From Scilla litardierei (Eukaryota; Streptophyta; Magnoliopsida; Asparagales; Asparagaceae), in assembly GCA_030789695.1 (NCBI GenBank), contig CM061142.1, positions 802,333,610 through 802,397,609 on the forward strand: DNA of 64,000 nucleotides. The letters run 5' to 3'. Of the stretch, positions 45,046 to 57,086 are shown piece after piece (the first letter of the stretch is position 1; every line of letters starts with the position of its first letter). A program made the position numbers and the translations under genes. The notes beneath the pieces were generated by a model. It did no database searches, was not told where the DNA came from, and saw nothing but the letters and a program-made list of their open reading frames with translations.

Positions 45046-45832
45046 AATCGAGACAAGACACGCGCAATCGACACAAACGAAAGCTAAACCCTAACACAAA
45101 CCCTAGGAACGCTGAAATCGATGAAAAACACAGAAACCCTAACCCTAGAAGCTGAGAGAGGGGATAGATTGATACCCTAGGTCGGCAGGTCGGCAGGAGG
45201 AGAGGGAGAGATCAGCGACGGAGGAGATGGCCGGAGAACGGCCGGAAATCGACTGTCAACGGCAGAGGGAGAGGAGGAAGTCGAAGGGATTTGGGGGTTG
45301 GAGAAAAATCGCACCGACTAGAATGGGAGTTAGTCGGTCTGAGGGAGTATAAGTCGACTTGGAATGCGAAAAGACGCAGCAGTCCATGTGCAATTAGTCG
45401 GTCACAGTTCAAGTGCTGACCGACTAGATGACGATCTAGTCGGTCGGCCAATGAGCTTGAACCGACTAAGTGCAAACAGTAACTGAAGCCAAATTTAGGG
45501 CTTGAGTTAGTCGGTCTGAGGTCATTCACTGACCGACTAGAATGCAATCTAGTCGGTCGGTCAATGAACATGAACCGACTAACAGAGTTCAAAAATTTTA
45601 GAATTTGAAATTTTGAGTTCTCTCCTAATCGCACTTGGATGAAACATCGTAATACTCTCATATATCATTATACTACCCCATTAAACATCGAAAATCTTAA
45701 ATTTGACGTTCATGAATAAATCGAGCGAAAATTCCGAAAATTCAACCAAAAATCCAGAAAATTCCAATAAATCTAGCATGAGCATATATAAATGAAATTA
45801 AATAGCATGTAAGATTATTGAACATATGAATC
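45046..45832 (-). other. Spacer between RNase H and envelope-like ORF with LTR-type palindromes
   Basis: At 45312-45585 the same words as in the LTR array recur (TTAGTCGGTC, GACCGACTAG, AACCGACTAA; about five pairs), just upstream of the envelope-like ORF on the minus strand. Near 45070-45160 there are AAACCCTAA words. No ORF of interest. Possible separate promoter or a relic of LTR recombination. Confidence 0.8.
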
Positions 45833-47336
45833 CTAAATCTCGGATTCACCCATAATCCCCAATTCTCGACGCACCCGCACAAAGGAGTCTTCCTTGAGTG
45901 GTTTCGTGAAAATATCGGCGATTTGCTTCTGAGTTTCAACGTACACTAAAATGATGTCCTTTTTAGCAACATGATCATCTAAGAAATGGTGACGGACATC
46001 TATGTGTTTCGAACGGGAATAGTCTACCGGATTCTTAGAGAGACATAATGCACTTTGGTTGTCCACCATGGTAAGGCAAGTATCACAGTTTATACCAAAG
46101 TCTTTAAGAGTGTGTCTCATCCAAAGAACCTGAGCACACGCGGCACCGGCGGCAATATATTCCGCCTCGGTGGTTGAAAGTGATACGGAATTCTGCTTCT
46201 TGGAAAAACCAAGAGACAAGATAATTTCCTATAAAATGGCAAGTGCCACTAGTACTTTTCCTGTTAGATTTGCATCCCGCATAATCTGCGTCACTATATG
46301 AGATTAACTCATATGTGCTAGACTTTGGATAAAGTAATCCAAAATCAAGTGTGTAACTTAAATAACGGAAAATACGTTTTACCGCTACTAAGTGAGATTC
46401 CTTATGTTGAGACTGATAACGAGCACATACACATACGGCAAACATAATATCGGGCCTACTGGCGGTAAGATATAGTAAACTACCTATCATACCTCGATAT
46501 AGACGAATGTCTACATCTTTGTCACCCGTATCTTTGTCAAGATGCGTAGTCGTGCTCATTTGAGTCTTCTTCCCGGAGGCATTCTCCATTCCAAATTGCT
46601 TTAGCAACTCCACCGTGTACTTGGTTTGGTGGATGAAGATTGCATCGTTCATTTGGCGAATTTGGAGACCTAAGAAATATTTGAGCTCACTCATGTGGCT
46701 CATCTCAAATTGATCCTTCATAACATTAGAAAACTCTTCGCAAAGAGTGAAGTTAGTAGCACCGAAAATGATTTCATCAACATAAATTTGAACTAAAATT
46801 ATATCATTATTCAAATATTTAACAAATAATGTAGAATCAACTTCTCCCATTTTAAAACCTAAATCAAAAAGAAAATTCTTTAGACGGCCATACCAAGCTC
46901 GAGGAGCTTGTCTCAAACCGTAAAGTGCTTTCTTAAGTTTGAAAACATGATTTGGGAATTTTTCATTTATAAAACCCGGAGGTTGAGAAACATAAACTTC
47001 CTCAACATCTCCGTTTAAAAACGCACTTTTAACATTCATTTGAAAGAGTTTAAAATCTTTATGGCATGCAAAAGATAACAATAATCTAATAGATTCTAAT
47101 CTAGCTACCGGAGCAAAGGATTCTTTGAAATCAATACCTTCCTCTTGCCGATAGCCTTGAGCTACTAACCGAGCTTTGTTCCGGACGACGATTTGGTTTT
47201 CGTCGGTCTTGTTCTTGAAAATCCACTTCGTCCCTATAACGGTGTGGTTCTTCGATGGCAATGGAACAAGCTCCCAAACTTCATTCCTCTCGAATTGGAT
47301 GAGTTCCTCCTCCATGGCAAGGATCCAAGCACTATC
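45833..47336 (-). pseudogene. Sirevirus reverse transcriptase and RNase H
   Basis: On the minus strand RT resumes after the solo LTR at [20 protein letters not shown], then [52 protein letters not shown] and [15 protein letters not shown]. The catalytic box reads [11 protein letters not shown] where copia RTs have YVDD, so the second catalytic Asp is Glu. A frameshift near 46200 separates RNase H ([52 protein letters not shown]), which ends at 45833. RT makes cDNA and RNase H removes the RNA template; both are probably dead here. Confidence 0.92.
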
Positions 47337-48996
47337 TGATGGAAATTGAATTCCACCGCAAGTAATTTTGATGATGAGCACACCAAATGAAAGCTTAGTG
47401 TACTAACTACACTACACTTAAGTGTGCAGAATATGCGAAGCGTTACTCATACTCAAAGAAACACAAATCTAAGCTCAAAGACAAGGACAAACGTGGCTAA
47501 GTCAAATGATGAAGTTCAAGCTCAAATAGAACAAAGAAGCTCAAGTGAAGCTCGCATCCACTTCATCAAATTGATCAAGCTTCCGAAGACATGTCCTAAG
47601 TCTATAGTGAGTGTGTCGTGTCTCTTTAGGGTATTTGTCAAAGCCAAATCATATAGACAAAACACACGCACACAAACGATTTGAAAACATTTTATGAATA
47701 TCTTTTAATCATCTTCAAAATGTTTTTTAAGAGCTTTTTCTAGTCATCCTATAACTTCGGTAGTGAAACTCCACACACCCTGGAGTTAACTAACTGTCTG
47801 ACTATAAGTGTTGCAGGAAAAACTCCTCTGGGAGTCGACTACCAACAGTAGGGAGTCGACTACCAGCTGAGATTCGAGATTCCCTGAAACACTCTGGGAG
47901 TCGACTACCTACATGAGGGAGTCGACTACCAGCTGTAAAATTCTGACGTTTTGATTTGAATTTTGAAAATTCGTTGAGTGATTTTCTCCGAGATTTTTGG
48001 GACAAAAGTCAAAGAAAATTTGAATTTCAAATCTCAGAATTTTCCCTATAAATAAGAGCTAATTTCATTTGAGAAAAACACAACATCTATTGAAAATCAA
48101 ATCTCTCGTGCAAACGCTCTTTAATTCAAAGCTCTCATTTTCTCTAGCCAATTCTATTTTTATTGTGATCTTGCAAAATTCTGTTATTACTTTTTTAAAG
48201 ATCATACTCTTGTTTTATTGGCTAAACGTTTTTCAAAATCCTTATTGCTATTCTCTTTACTTTTGTTTAAAGGATTTTTTGAAAGGCATTAGATCTAAAT
48301 CACAAAGAATTCTCTCGTATCTTTGTGTGATCTAGACTCTTATTCTATCAAGCCACTACACAATTTTGTCTATTATTGATTGGCTATAGAATCGGGTGTA
48401 AAAACCAATCTCCATCAATTTATTGTGGTGTATTGGATATAAGTTTCATTGTGTTGTTGGAACACTAGACAAGTCTATGTGTTACCAGTCGGAAATCCTG
48501 GTTGAGACTAGGTCATTGGTAATCCTAACGAGTGAAGTTAGGTACTTGTATTTGCCAAGGCAGATAGTGGAAAATCTCGTACCGGATTGGTCGGGACTGG
48601 ACGTACCCGGGTTGCGGGGAACCAGGATAAAATCGCTTGTCTCTGCGTTCGTTTTTCTGTGATTGTTTATATTTCTTGTACAAGCATCTTTCATTTGATA
48701 ATCTTATATCTTTGTAATTCCTTGTTTATTTATTATTGGAAAGATTGTTTATTTAATTCCGCTGTGAAAAGATCTCTCTGTAAAGATTTATATCTGACTG
48801 TAATTTTTTCTCTATTATATTTGTAAGATTACTTTGTTGATTAAGAACCAAGGGTAGATCACTCTACTTGGCTTCTTAGGCAACATTAGAAGGATTTTAT
48901 TTGTGCTAATTTTAACAATCGAAAAAGTATACTATTTGCACAACACTATTCAACCCCCCCTCTTCTAGTGTTGTTTGCCATCCACAGGATCCAACA
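47337..48996 (+). mobile_element. Solo LTR of a second Sirevirus inserted in pol
   Basis: 1660 bp, TGATGGAAATTG...GGATCCAACA with the perfect 5-bp duplication CTATC (47332-47336, 48997-49001). Excising it rejoins the RT frame (NEACED|SAW). Four copies of the self-complementary-core word GGGAGTCGACTACC lie at 47830-47935, upstream of a TATA box CCCTATAAATAAG (48044). No similarity in sequence to the host element's LTR, only in layout. Confidence 0.92.
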
Positions 48997-49001
48997 CTAT
49001 C

Positions 49002-50540
49002 TTCGCACGCTTCGTTAATATTCTTTGGCTCTATTGAGGAGGCAAAGGCACAATGAGCGAAGTAGTTGACTTGCGATCGCGTCTTGAAACTATCAAGGAT
49101 GTTGCCAATGACTTGCTCATGAGGATGGTCACGAACGGTATGAAGCCGTTTGGGAATTCCCTGATCACTAGGAACATTCTCAAAAGATTCATTAGTAGGG
49201 TTAGTATCAATAGAATTAGAATTACCAATTGAATCACATAGGACATCCATGGAGTCATCATTATTAGTAATTCTAGTCGGGACAAAACCTTCATTAAATG
49301 AAACATGAAGTGATTCCTCGATCGTTGAGGTTCGTTTGTTGTATATCCGGTAGGCTTTGCTACGGGAGGAATATCCAACAAATATCCCCTCATCGGATCT
49401 GGATCAAATTTGTCCAAACTACCATACGTGTTTTTAATAAAACATTTTGCACCGAAAACTCGAAAATGTTTAACTTGAGGCAATCTACCAAACAACAATT
49501 CATAACAAGTTTGTTTGGTGCCGGGTCTCAAAAGTATTCTATTAAACACATAGCAAGCGGTATGTACCGCTTCCGCCCAAAATTAATGGCCAAGTTGGCT
49601 ATCATCAAGCATAGTGCGAGCACATTCCACTAGCGTCCTATTCTTCCTCTCAACAACACCATTTTGAGGAGATGCGCGAGGGAAAGAAAATGTGTGAGTA
49701 ATACCAACTTCATCACAAAAAGTTAAGAAAGACTCATTCTCAAATTCCCTTCCATGATCACTACGAATAGTGACAATGGTGGTTCCAATGAGATTTTGTA
49801 CTTTCTTAACAAATATTGTGAAGTTTTCAAAAACATCATTTTTATTACTTAAGGAAAATACCCAAGTAAATCTAAAAAATTCATCAACGATGACAAGTCC
49901 ATAACGTGCATTTCCTAATGAAGCAACTCTATCTGGCCCAAAAAAGATCTAGATGTAATAGCTCTAGTGGTCGCTTAGATGAAATGCTTTTCTTAGGTTT
50001 AAATGACGATTTTGAAAGCTTGCCTCGTTGACACGAGTCACAAAAGCTTTTTTTTTTAAAGACAAGCTTAGGGAAGCCTCTAATAGAATTTAACTTGGAA
50101 AGCTTAAAAAGTGTTCCAAAGTTCACATGACCAAAACGTCGTGCCATAAGTGTTGTTCACTTGTGTTGGCAATGTGACATTGTTCATGTGATCTTGAAAG
50201 ATCTAGGATATATATATCCTTATGGCGTGTGCCGGAAAATAATAAATCATTATTATCTTTTCTTAAAATATGGCACATTCTTTTCGCAAAGCTAACTTTG
50301 TAACCTTTGTCACAAAGTTGGCTTATTGAAATGAGATTGTGGTTTAATCCTTTAACAAGGTAAACATCACTTATAAGTGGTTTAGAAGGATTACCCACTT
50401 TTCCAACACCTATGATGGTTCCGCTCTCGTTGCCTCCAAAGACTACCCGGTTTCCATTTGCAATGGGCACCACTCCGGAGAGCAATTGAGCATCACCCGT
50501 CATATGTTTTGAACACCCGCTATCGAGTATCCAATTATTC
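49002..50540 (-). pseudogene. Sirevirus protease, integrase and start of RT
   Basis: The minus strand has the protease active site within ILDSGCSKHMTGD near 50505-50540, then the GAG-pre-integrase segment (LVKGLNHNLISISQLCDKGY). The integrase zinc-binding HHCC is seen in FGHVNFGTLFKLSKLN and SFCDSCQRGK (near 49990-50130). Core catalytic residues occur in LELLHLDLF, SDHGREFENESFL and NGVVERKNRTLVE. Downstream are LLFGRLPQVKHFRVFGAKC and the linker GNILDSFKTRSQ. Frames shift near 50130, 49950, 49585 and 49300, with a stop in WAEA context, so it is not translatable as one protein. Confidence 0.88.
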
Positions 50541-50835
50541 TTGGAGCCAAATTTGGATTTGTTGCTCCTTTTCTTTTTCTTGAGTACCTAAAGATAAACA
50601 TCCATGGTACCCAAGGTCATTGTGTCCTAAAAGATTAGACCTTTGGAAGCCAAGTCCAATTGGACTTAGACTTCCCAATGAAATCATCATTATGCACGAC
50701 ATTCATGAAGTAAGAATTCATGTAAACTTGTTTTTCATTCATGCTTGTGTTCTTTGGGCTCCAAATAGTGAAGATTTTGGAAGCCCTAATCCTATTGGGA
50801 GCATGCATGCGTTGTTGATTTCTACGTGATGCATG

Positions 50836-52875
50836 TCATGGATAGGCATAAGGCACATGATGAAATGGTGCACGATGATAATTGTTCATATGATGATGTG
50901 AGTAAACATATGCATGTGAAGGAACACGTGCGTGAGGGTGTCTCACATGGTGTGCACGTGCCCGTGGATGTGGTGCATAAAAATCATCATATGTGTGAAC
51001 ATGTGGAGTAGGATGCGTGTTCCTACGTGGCATGGTATTGGTGTACATATAAGCATGACCCTTCCTTGGAGGTCCACCCAAATTGGGTTTCTTTCCAAAT
51101 GAAGGTGTGTACGAGGTGGAAGCACCATTGGCAGATGAACTACCAATTGAGTGTTTGCTACCACTTGTTGAGGCATCGAAAGTTGGCCTAACAAAGGTAA
51201 TAGACGATTTGGATGCATTTCCCATCTTATACCCCAAGCCAATGTGGTGATTGGCCGGAAGTAAGTCACTTAGGATTTTATCCAAATGATCCTTACCCTT
51301 ATTGAATTTATTAATTCGGCCTAATGTGCACTCATATTTCTCGGTGAGAGAACGCATAGAAGCATCCAAAGTGGACACTTGCGATGTGAGCACATAAACA
51401 CGAGATTTGAGATTCTCATTCTCAATACTCAAAGTTGAGTTTTGAGAAGTCAAATCCGCTATCTTGTGTTCCTCCGAATCCTCAATGTGAACATGCTCAA
51501 GTTGAGATTTGAGATTCACAATCTCATTTCTCAAGTCTTCAATAACGGTGTCGTTGTTGATGACGATAGGCTTAGGTGAGGTTTGGAGACTAACTAACTC
51601 ATCTTTGGTCTTAGTATATCTATTAACTAATTTAGAATATTTAGACCAAATTTGCTCGTTAGCTAATCTAAGGTCATCCATAGTTACCTCATCGTCGCCT
51701 TCATCCTCGCTATCATCGGAGGAAGATCCTTGATCACGTTCCTCTCGTGCCATGAAGCACATGTGTGCTTGCTCCACTTGCTCATCGTCCGACTCTCCAC
51801 TTGACGAATCCTCGGAGTCGGTGAATGTCCCGACAAGTCCTTTCTTGTACTCTTTCTTGTACTTCTTTAACTTGTCGAACTTTGGCGTCTTCCACTTCTC
51901 CTTGTGTTTGTTTTGAGGACAATCCGCTTTCATATGTCCTGGCTTGTTGCATTTGAAACACAAAGGAGCGGAGGCGTTAGAAGAACTAAACTTTGATTTG
52001 TTCTTGAAATTACCTTTCCGGAAGAACCGGTTGAACTTCTTTGCCATGAGGGCAATGGATTCCAAGTCCAACTCTTCTTCCGATTCTTCATAATCTGTAG
52101 ATGTAGATGTAGATGGAGCGGTCTTAAACGCAACCGCCTTTTCTTTGGCTCGTCTTGCTTCAAGTAGAAAATCATCTTGTCCTGCAACTTCATCTTGCTA
52201 TCCTTGCGTACCTCATAAGATATCAAGGTACACATTAGTTGAATAACCGTATATTTACTCATATCATTACCTTCCTCGATGGCGAAGGTACGTTTCTCCC
52301 AACAAGAAGGAAGTCCGTCAATGATCTTTGAGACTTTCTCCTTTTGGGTGTAGGTTTTCCCAAGAGCCTCCAACTCGTTGGTGATGTCAACGAAGCGAGC
52401 ATAATACTCCTTCATCTTCTCACCCTGTTGCATATGAAATAACTCGTAATCTTTATTAACAACAACGAGTTTAGAGTCTCTTACCCTACTCGTTCCTTCA
52501 TGCAAGATGAGGAGGGAGTTCCATATTTGATATGCACTCTTACATGTGCATATCTTGTTGAAGTCCTCGGGCTCCAAAGCACATTGCAAGGGTTCATTGC
52601 CTTGGATTGCTTACCTCCGCGGCGACCTCCGCGGGAGTCCACTTAGAGAAATCTTCTTCTTCGGGCTCGACATACTCCGTCAACGTGGCTCTCCATAATG
52701 AAGCACTCTGGAGGAAAGTTTCCATCCGGCATTTCCAGTACCCGTAATTGGTACCGTTGAAGAAGGGAGGCCTAGTCGAGGAGTGTCCTTCCATCACCGA
52801 AGAAGCTCCTTCACGGTTCCTGAAGGTGCTATAATCTGAAGGTGGATGAACGGTCTTGTTGTCGTTGGAAGACAT
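50836..52875 (-). pseudogene. Sirevirus gag with CCHC knuckle, frameshifted
   Basis: ATG at 52873-52875 (MSSNDNKTVHPPSDYS) starts 50 bases inside the primer site. The UBN2-like gag domain runs over 52875-52200 (FFNGTNYGYWKCRMETFL, KSAYQIWNSLLILHEGT, YELFHMQQGEKMKEYYARF, IIDGLPSCWEKRTFAIEE). A stop/frameshift near 52594 and another near 52150 break it. The knuckle CFKCNKPGHMKADC (C-X2-C-X4-H-X4-C) lies near 51920-51963. A long coiled coil follows (ENENLKSRVYVLTSQVSTLD). The last ~62 residues hold about 15 His (YSHHHMNNYHRAPFHH). Gag forms the particle and binds RNA. Confidence 0.9.
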
Positions 52876-52883
52876 AGCTAGGT

Positions 52884-52900
52884 ACTTGGCTTTGATACCA
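52884..52900 (-). other. Sirevirus primer-binding site (Met tRNA)
   Basis: Minus strand TGGTATCAAAGCCAAGT starts two bases inside the LTR end at 52903. Confidence 0.9.
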
Positions 52901-52902
52901 AA

Positions 52903-54363
52903 TGTAATGCCCTACGTAGCTACTGCACAAGTAATAGAGGGGGGTGAATAGTACTTTAAAATAATTAAGAAGATAATTCCTAATTATCTTGCAAACTCAA
53001 CCAACAATGCGAAAATGCGAAAATGTAAATATTGACAACAAAGAAATGCAATCGCATACAGACAATTTAACGGGTTCGGATCCACCCAAGTCTCCCCGAC
53101 TTGTTCCCGGTGATCCTACGTCCCAAACACCCAGATCCCCTCCGGATACTTGAGTTAGAAACATCTAACTCAAATTTGCACTATGAAATACTTGTAGAAA
53201 CCTCTACAAGGTCAAATCATACACAAATCGAAATGTGACTCCCACAGACCGGGATCACAAACAAACTCTCACAACCGAGAGTAAAACACTTACAATATCG
53301 AAGTAAATGAAATACGAAATGCTTACCACAAAATACCTATGCCTTGAGTAAACTTACGAATTAGGGCAAAGATGATTTTAGGGAAGATGAAGGGACCAAA
53401 CCCTAGCTCCAAGATGTAGATCAGCAATGGAGGCCTAGGAGGTTGTTGGTGACCTTGGATCAAGCTCTTGGCTTGGAAGGCTCCCAATCAATGAATCTCT
53501 CTTTTGAAATAAGAGTGAGGGAGAGATTCAAGTGAGAAATGAAAGAGCTTTGAATGAGGATTAATTGCTTCTCTTTGATTCTCTAAAGATCCATAAATAT
53601 TAGCCTTGAATGCTATGAATGCAGCACTCCAAGTATATATAGGATAGAGGAAAGAGAGAGCAAAATTCGTGGCATTTAATGCTCCAACGGCTCTATTCTG
53701 AAGCAGACTAGTCGGTCAAAGAAGAATCACTGACCGACTAGTTCATCAACTAGTCGGTCGGTGAAACAACATGAACCGACTAAGAGGTGAACAGTCAATA
53801 GAGAAGTTCAGACTTAAAGAACTAGTCGGTCCAAGAAGACTTGCCAACCGACTAGTTTCACAACTAGTCGGTCGGTGAGTGTTCATAGACCGACTAACAG
53901 AAGAAATAGAATAGTCTGAATACAAGATGAATTAGTCGGTCCAATAACAAAGTCTAACCAACTAACATGCACAAGAAGCCGCGAATCGAAGCGCAAAGCT
54001 TCGGGAAAGTTCGTATGGACTTCTACTAAGATCCTAGCTCTAAGATATGAGCGTTATGAAGATAAAAACGTAAAACCTACTCAAGGCTTAACATTCTATG
54101 AAAGAAGCTAGAAGACTATAAATAAAACTTGACGAACCGTCTTCGAAAGCTTCAATGGAATCTTCATGACTTCAATAATGGTCCTTGAGCTTCAACGAAG
54201 CTTCAAGCACACGATCACGCGCATTGAGAAGTCTTGAGACGTCGCTTTTGATGTTCATAGAAATTTGACGACGATCTCCATAACTGCGCTCACAAAGAGT
54301 TAGTTCACGATATTTATGTTTGTTCATCATCCAAAACCAAATCCGGGGAGTCAATACTCAACA
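52903..54363 (-). repeat. 5' LTR of Sirevirus with 268-bp internal deletion
   Basis: 1461 bp. Aligns with 40814-42542 throughout except that the sequence between TCTAACC (about 41867) and the AACTAACATGC at about 42137 is missing; the remaining palindromes are at 53707-53967. The deletion ends fall at two copies of the repeated AACC(G/A)ACTA word, so it arose by recombination or slippage within the array. Confidence 0.92.
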
Positions 54364-54996
54364 GTAACGACTCGGTTTTCAGGGGTCATCACAAATGACG
54401 AGAATCTACAGGTCCTGCTGATACTAGTGAAAACAAGATAAGTGGAATAGAAATATACCATAAAATCATACCTCAGAATCTCTGATGCATGATTCAAAGA
54501 AAGAGAAGCAAAATCCTAAAACTCTGAGCCTACCTAGGAAATATGTTCAACCTCAGAGATGTAGGATTGGTTTAGATAGTAGATTATATATATCCAAGCA
54601 AACAGTTTGCGTACAAATAATATAATAGTGCAAGCATGTAAAAGTGATCTATGGAACAAAGTATAACACATATATGAGAGTGTCAAGTCATGAACAATGT
54701 AGGCATTTAAAAAGATATATATATTGACATTAGACAATGAGTCAGCAATGACGTATTTAATAATCAATACATGGCCAACGTAAAACCGTATTTCACTAGC
54801 AATCCTTCAGAGCACAAACATGTTTATCCAAGCACGCCATTAGAAACTGTGACAATATACTAAACATGCTATAGCCTACCATACAAATACTATCTTAAAC
54901 TGTGATGTCATATACTAGTGTTGTGACTCATATTGAAGGGCATGATATGCAACCCAAAGACCACCTTGGACCGCATGGAGCTATCACAGGCTAAGT

Positions 54997-57086
54997 TGTA
55001 ACGCCCTGTATCTGGGTGCCATCACATCTATATAATCACATGCAGGTCTTGCAGATGCCAGTTAAAACAATGTGGAAGAGAGTGGAAAAGATAAAGATAC
55101 TCATTTCATTACTTCATAACATGTTTACAAAGTTCTGTACAAGGAAATAACAATACAATCTCACATTATAACTGAAACATAAATACATGGAAATGAGACT
55201 ATCAAAAGCACTCACACCCAACCAGCCATCAAAGCTCAACGTCCTGCACTGGAAGCTCGTACTCCTTGTACTCAAGTGCATTCGTGTATTCATGTCCGTC
55301 ACCTAGTGGCAACTACAGGTGTGGTACCACTGCTCAATAGAGTAGATTATATCTAACCAACCCACAAAAATAATAACGGTGCACAACAAGAAGATATAAC
55401 AGCAACAGATATAATTTGTATGGTGAAAAAAGATACAACATATAATGATCATTTAATGCCATCAACTACTAAAATATGGTACTTGCTAAGGTGAATCAAT
55501 CCTAGATCGTGACCTATATACGATGTACAACTCGAAGACCATCTTAGACCGCAGGGTGCTACCCCGAGCCGAGTAAAAAGGACTCAGAATCCATAGACGG
55601 AAATCCTCCCAGATACTGGCCGAAAGCATGCTCCAATCGCTCCCGCACTCTCTCAAATTATAAGTTTCCCAAACCCCAGCAAGTGAGGTTAAGTTGATTA
55701 GTTAACAGTTTAGTGATGTGTAATATTCATGTTGATATAGCCTAAACTTAATATCATTTAAATCACGTAGCCAAGGGGGTCCACTGTCAATAAATCGAAT
55801 CTACATACATGTAGTAATAACCAGACATGTCATGAGCCAATTCTCAATTTCCATCCACCAGCCATTCTTTACCAGTGTCATCATGAGTAACATTCCATGG
55901 ACTACGCAATTTAACATAACAATACACATTTTGCATGCATAGAAACAACTTCCTAAATGAAATATTCCCCGATAACTTTCCAGTTTTAAGCTAAACATTC
56001 AATAACTGAAAATTATTTTAATAGATGCAGAACTAGACAATAGATACAACAATATTTATTTGAAAAGGAAAATGAAATCTAAAATCTTTAGTGCTTCTGA
56101 AAATTCCAGTTAGAGAGATCAGATTTGGGTTTTTCATCTTATAGTGTGGGGAACACGAGCCTGTGGTAAAATCCACGGGGTTTGTAGCAAGGAACCAGGA
56201 GCTAATGATCAAGACAGCGGGGTAATGGAGCCCAGATCCCAAGTAATCCATGCCAAAACCCTAAAGAGCAAGCAAGGAAGCCAGCTGAACCCCAATACAA
56301 CCACCCAGGAACCCAAAATAGCCAACCGAAACCCCAACCCAGCCCAACGCAGAGACCCGAGACCCCACAGCAAGCAGGCGAGGGAACAAACCCCACAAAA
56401 TAAATCAAAGGGAATCAAGCTCTAAATCACTCTCCCAAGTCATCCTCTCCCTAGTAATAAAAATCCAATTTTTCGCACAAATCTACCCACGATTTCAGCT
56501 CGGAATTCATGCATGTTAAAACCGAAATCAAACTGACGTATGGGAGATAGAATCTACTGTAATCGACGAGGTGTAAGAAAACCACAGAAAACCGAAAGTA
56601 CCAATGATAGTCAATCGATCTCCACGAGGAACGACGCGAAAATCCGAAGAAAATCGAATCGAAAAGCCCCAAAAAATTTAAAAGATTCGAAGAAGGAGAA
56701 GGTGGAGGGGATTTAAAGAGATCAGAGCAACCTGGAGAGGGGACACGTGTGCGATCTGCATAGTCAGAGCAAGGGATGATGACAGCTCCGAAAAGGCCCA
56801 GTTGGGCTCCTCGTCAGTCGTACGAGGGGGACAAGAGCGTCGCATCGCATCGTACGAGAGGACGAGAGAGGCGTCCACTCATCTGTAGGATTTTGTCGAA
56901 CGAAGAGGCAACCAAGAGAGCGAGCGATCGCGCTCGTCGAAAGCCCTAGCGGGCTCGAGTTGCTGTGAGAACGAGAGAGAGAGAGAGAGAGAGACTGTCG
57001 CGATCGAGAAAAATGAGCCCCAGCTGGGCTTCGCGAGTGGGCCGAGCAAAATAAAAAAAGAGGGGAGGCAGGAACGGCCAGTTACA
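54997..57086 (-). mobile_element. Solo LTR, ~2-kb TGTAAYG family (copy S)
   Basis: 2090 bp, TGTAACGCCCTG at the left and CCAGTTACA at the right, with the perfect 5-bp duplication TAAGT (54992-54996, 57087-57091). On the minus strand: GGCCCACTCGCG site-II motif near 57036, (CT)n leader (56971-56993), AGGGTTTT telobox (near 56255), and the conserved terminal-exon block 55229-55302 ending in TGA. No microexon recognised in this copy. Inserted into an older copy of the same family. Confidence 0.88.
56971..56993. repeat. (AG)n microsatellite
   Basis: Run of AG/GA dinucleotides in the leader of copy S. Confidence 0.9.

Larger units (their letters stand above)
40814..54363 (-). mobile_element. Sirevirus-type Ty1/copia retrotransposon with envelope-like ORF
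   Basis: LTRs 40814-42542 and 52903-54363 (minus strand TGTTGAGTATTG...GGGCATTACA), flanked by the perfect 5-bp duplication GTAAC (40809-40813, 54364-54368). Read on the minus strand: 5' LTR, Met-tRNA primer site, gag with CCHC knuckle, protease, integrase, RT-RNase H, spacer with palindromes, envelope-like ORF, several purine tracts, 3' LTR. This order, the LTR palindromes and the multiple polypurine tracts are Sirevirus hallmarks. LTRs are about 98% identical apart from a 268-bp deletion in the 5' LTR. Gag-pol carries frameshifts, so it is not autonomous now. A foreign solo LTR splits pol at 47337-48996. Confidence 0.94.
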
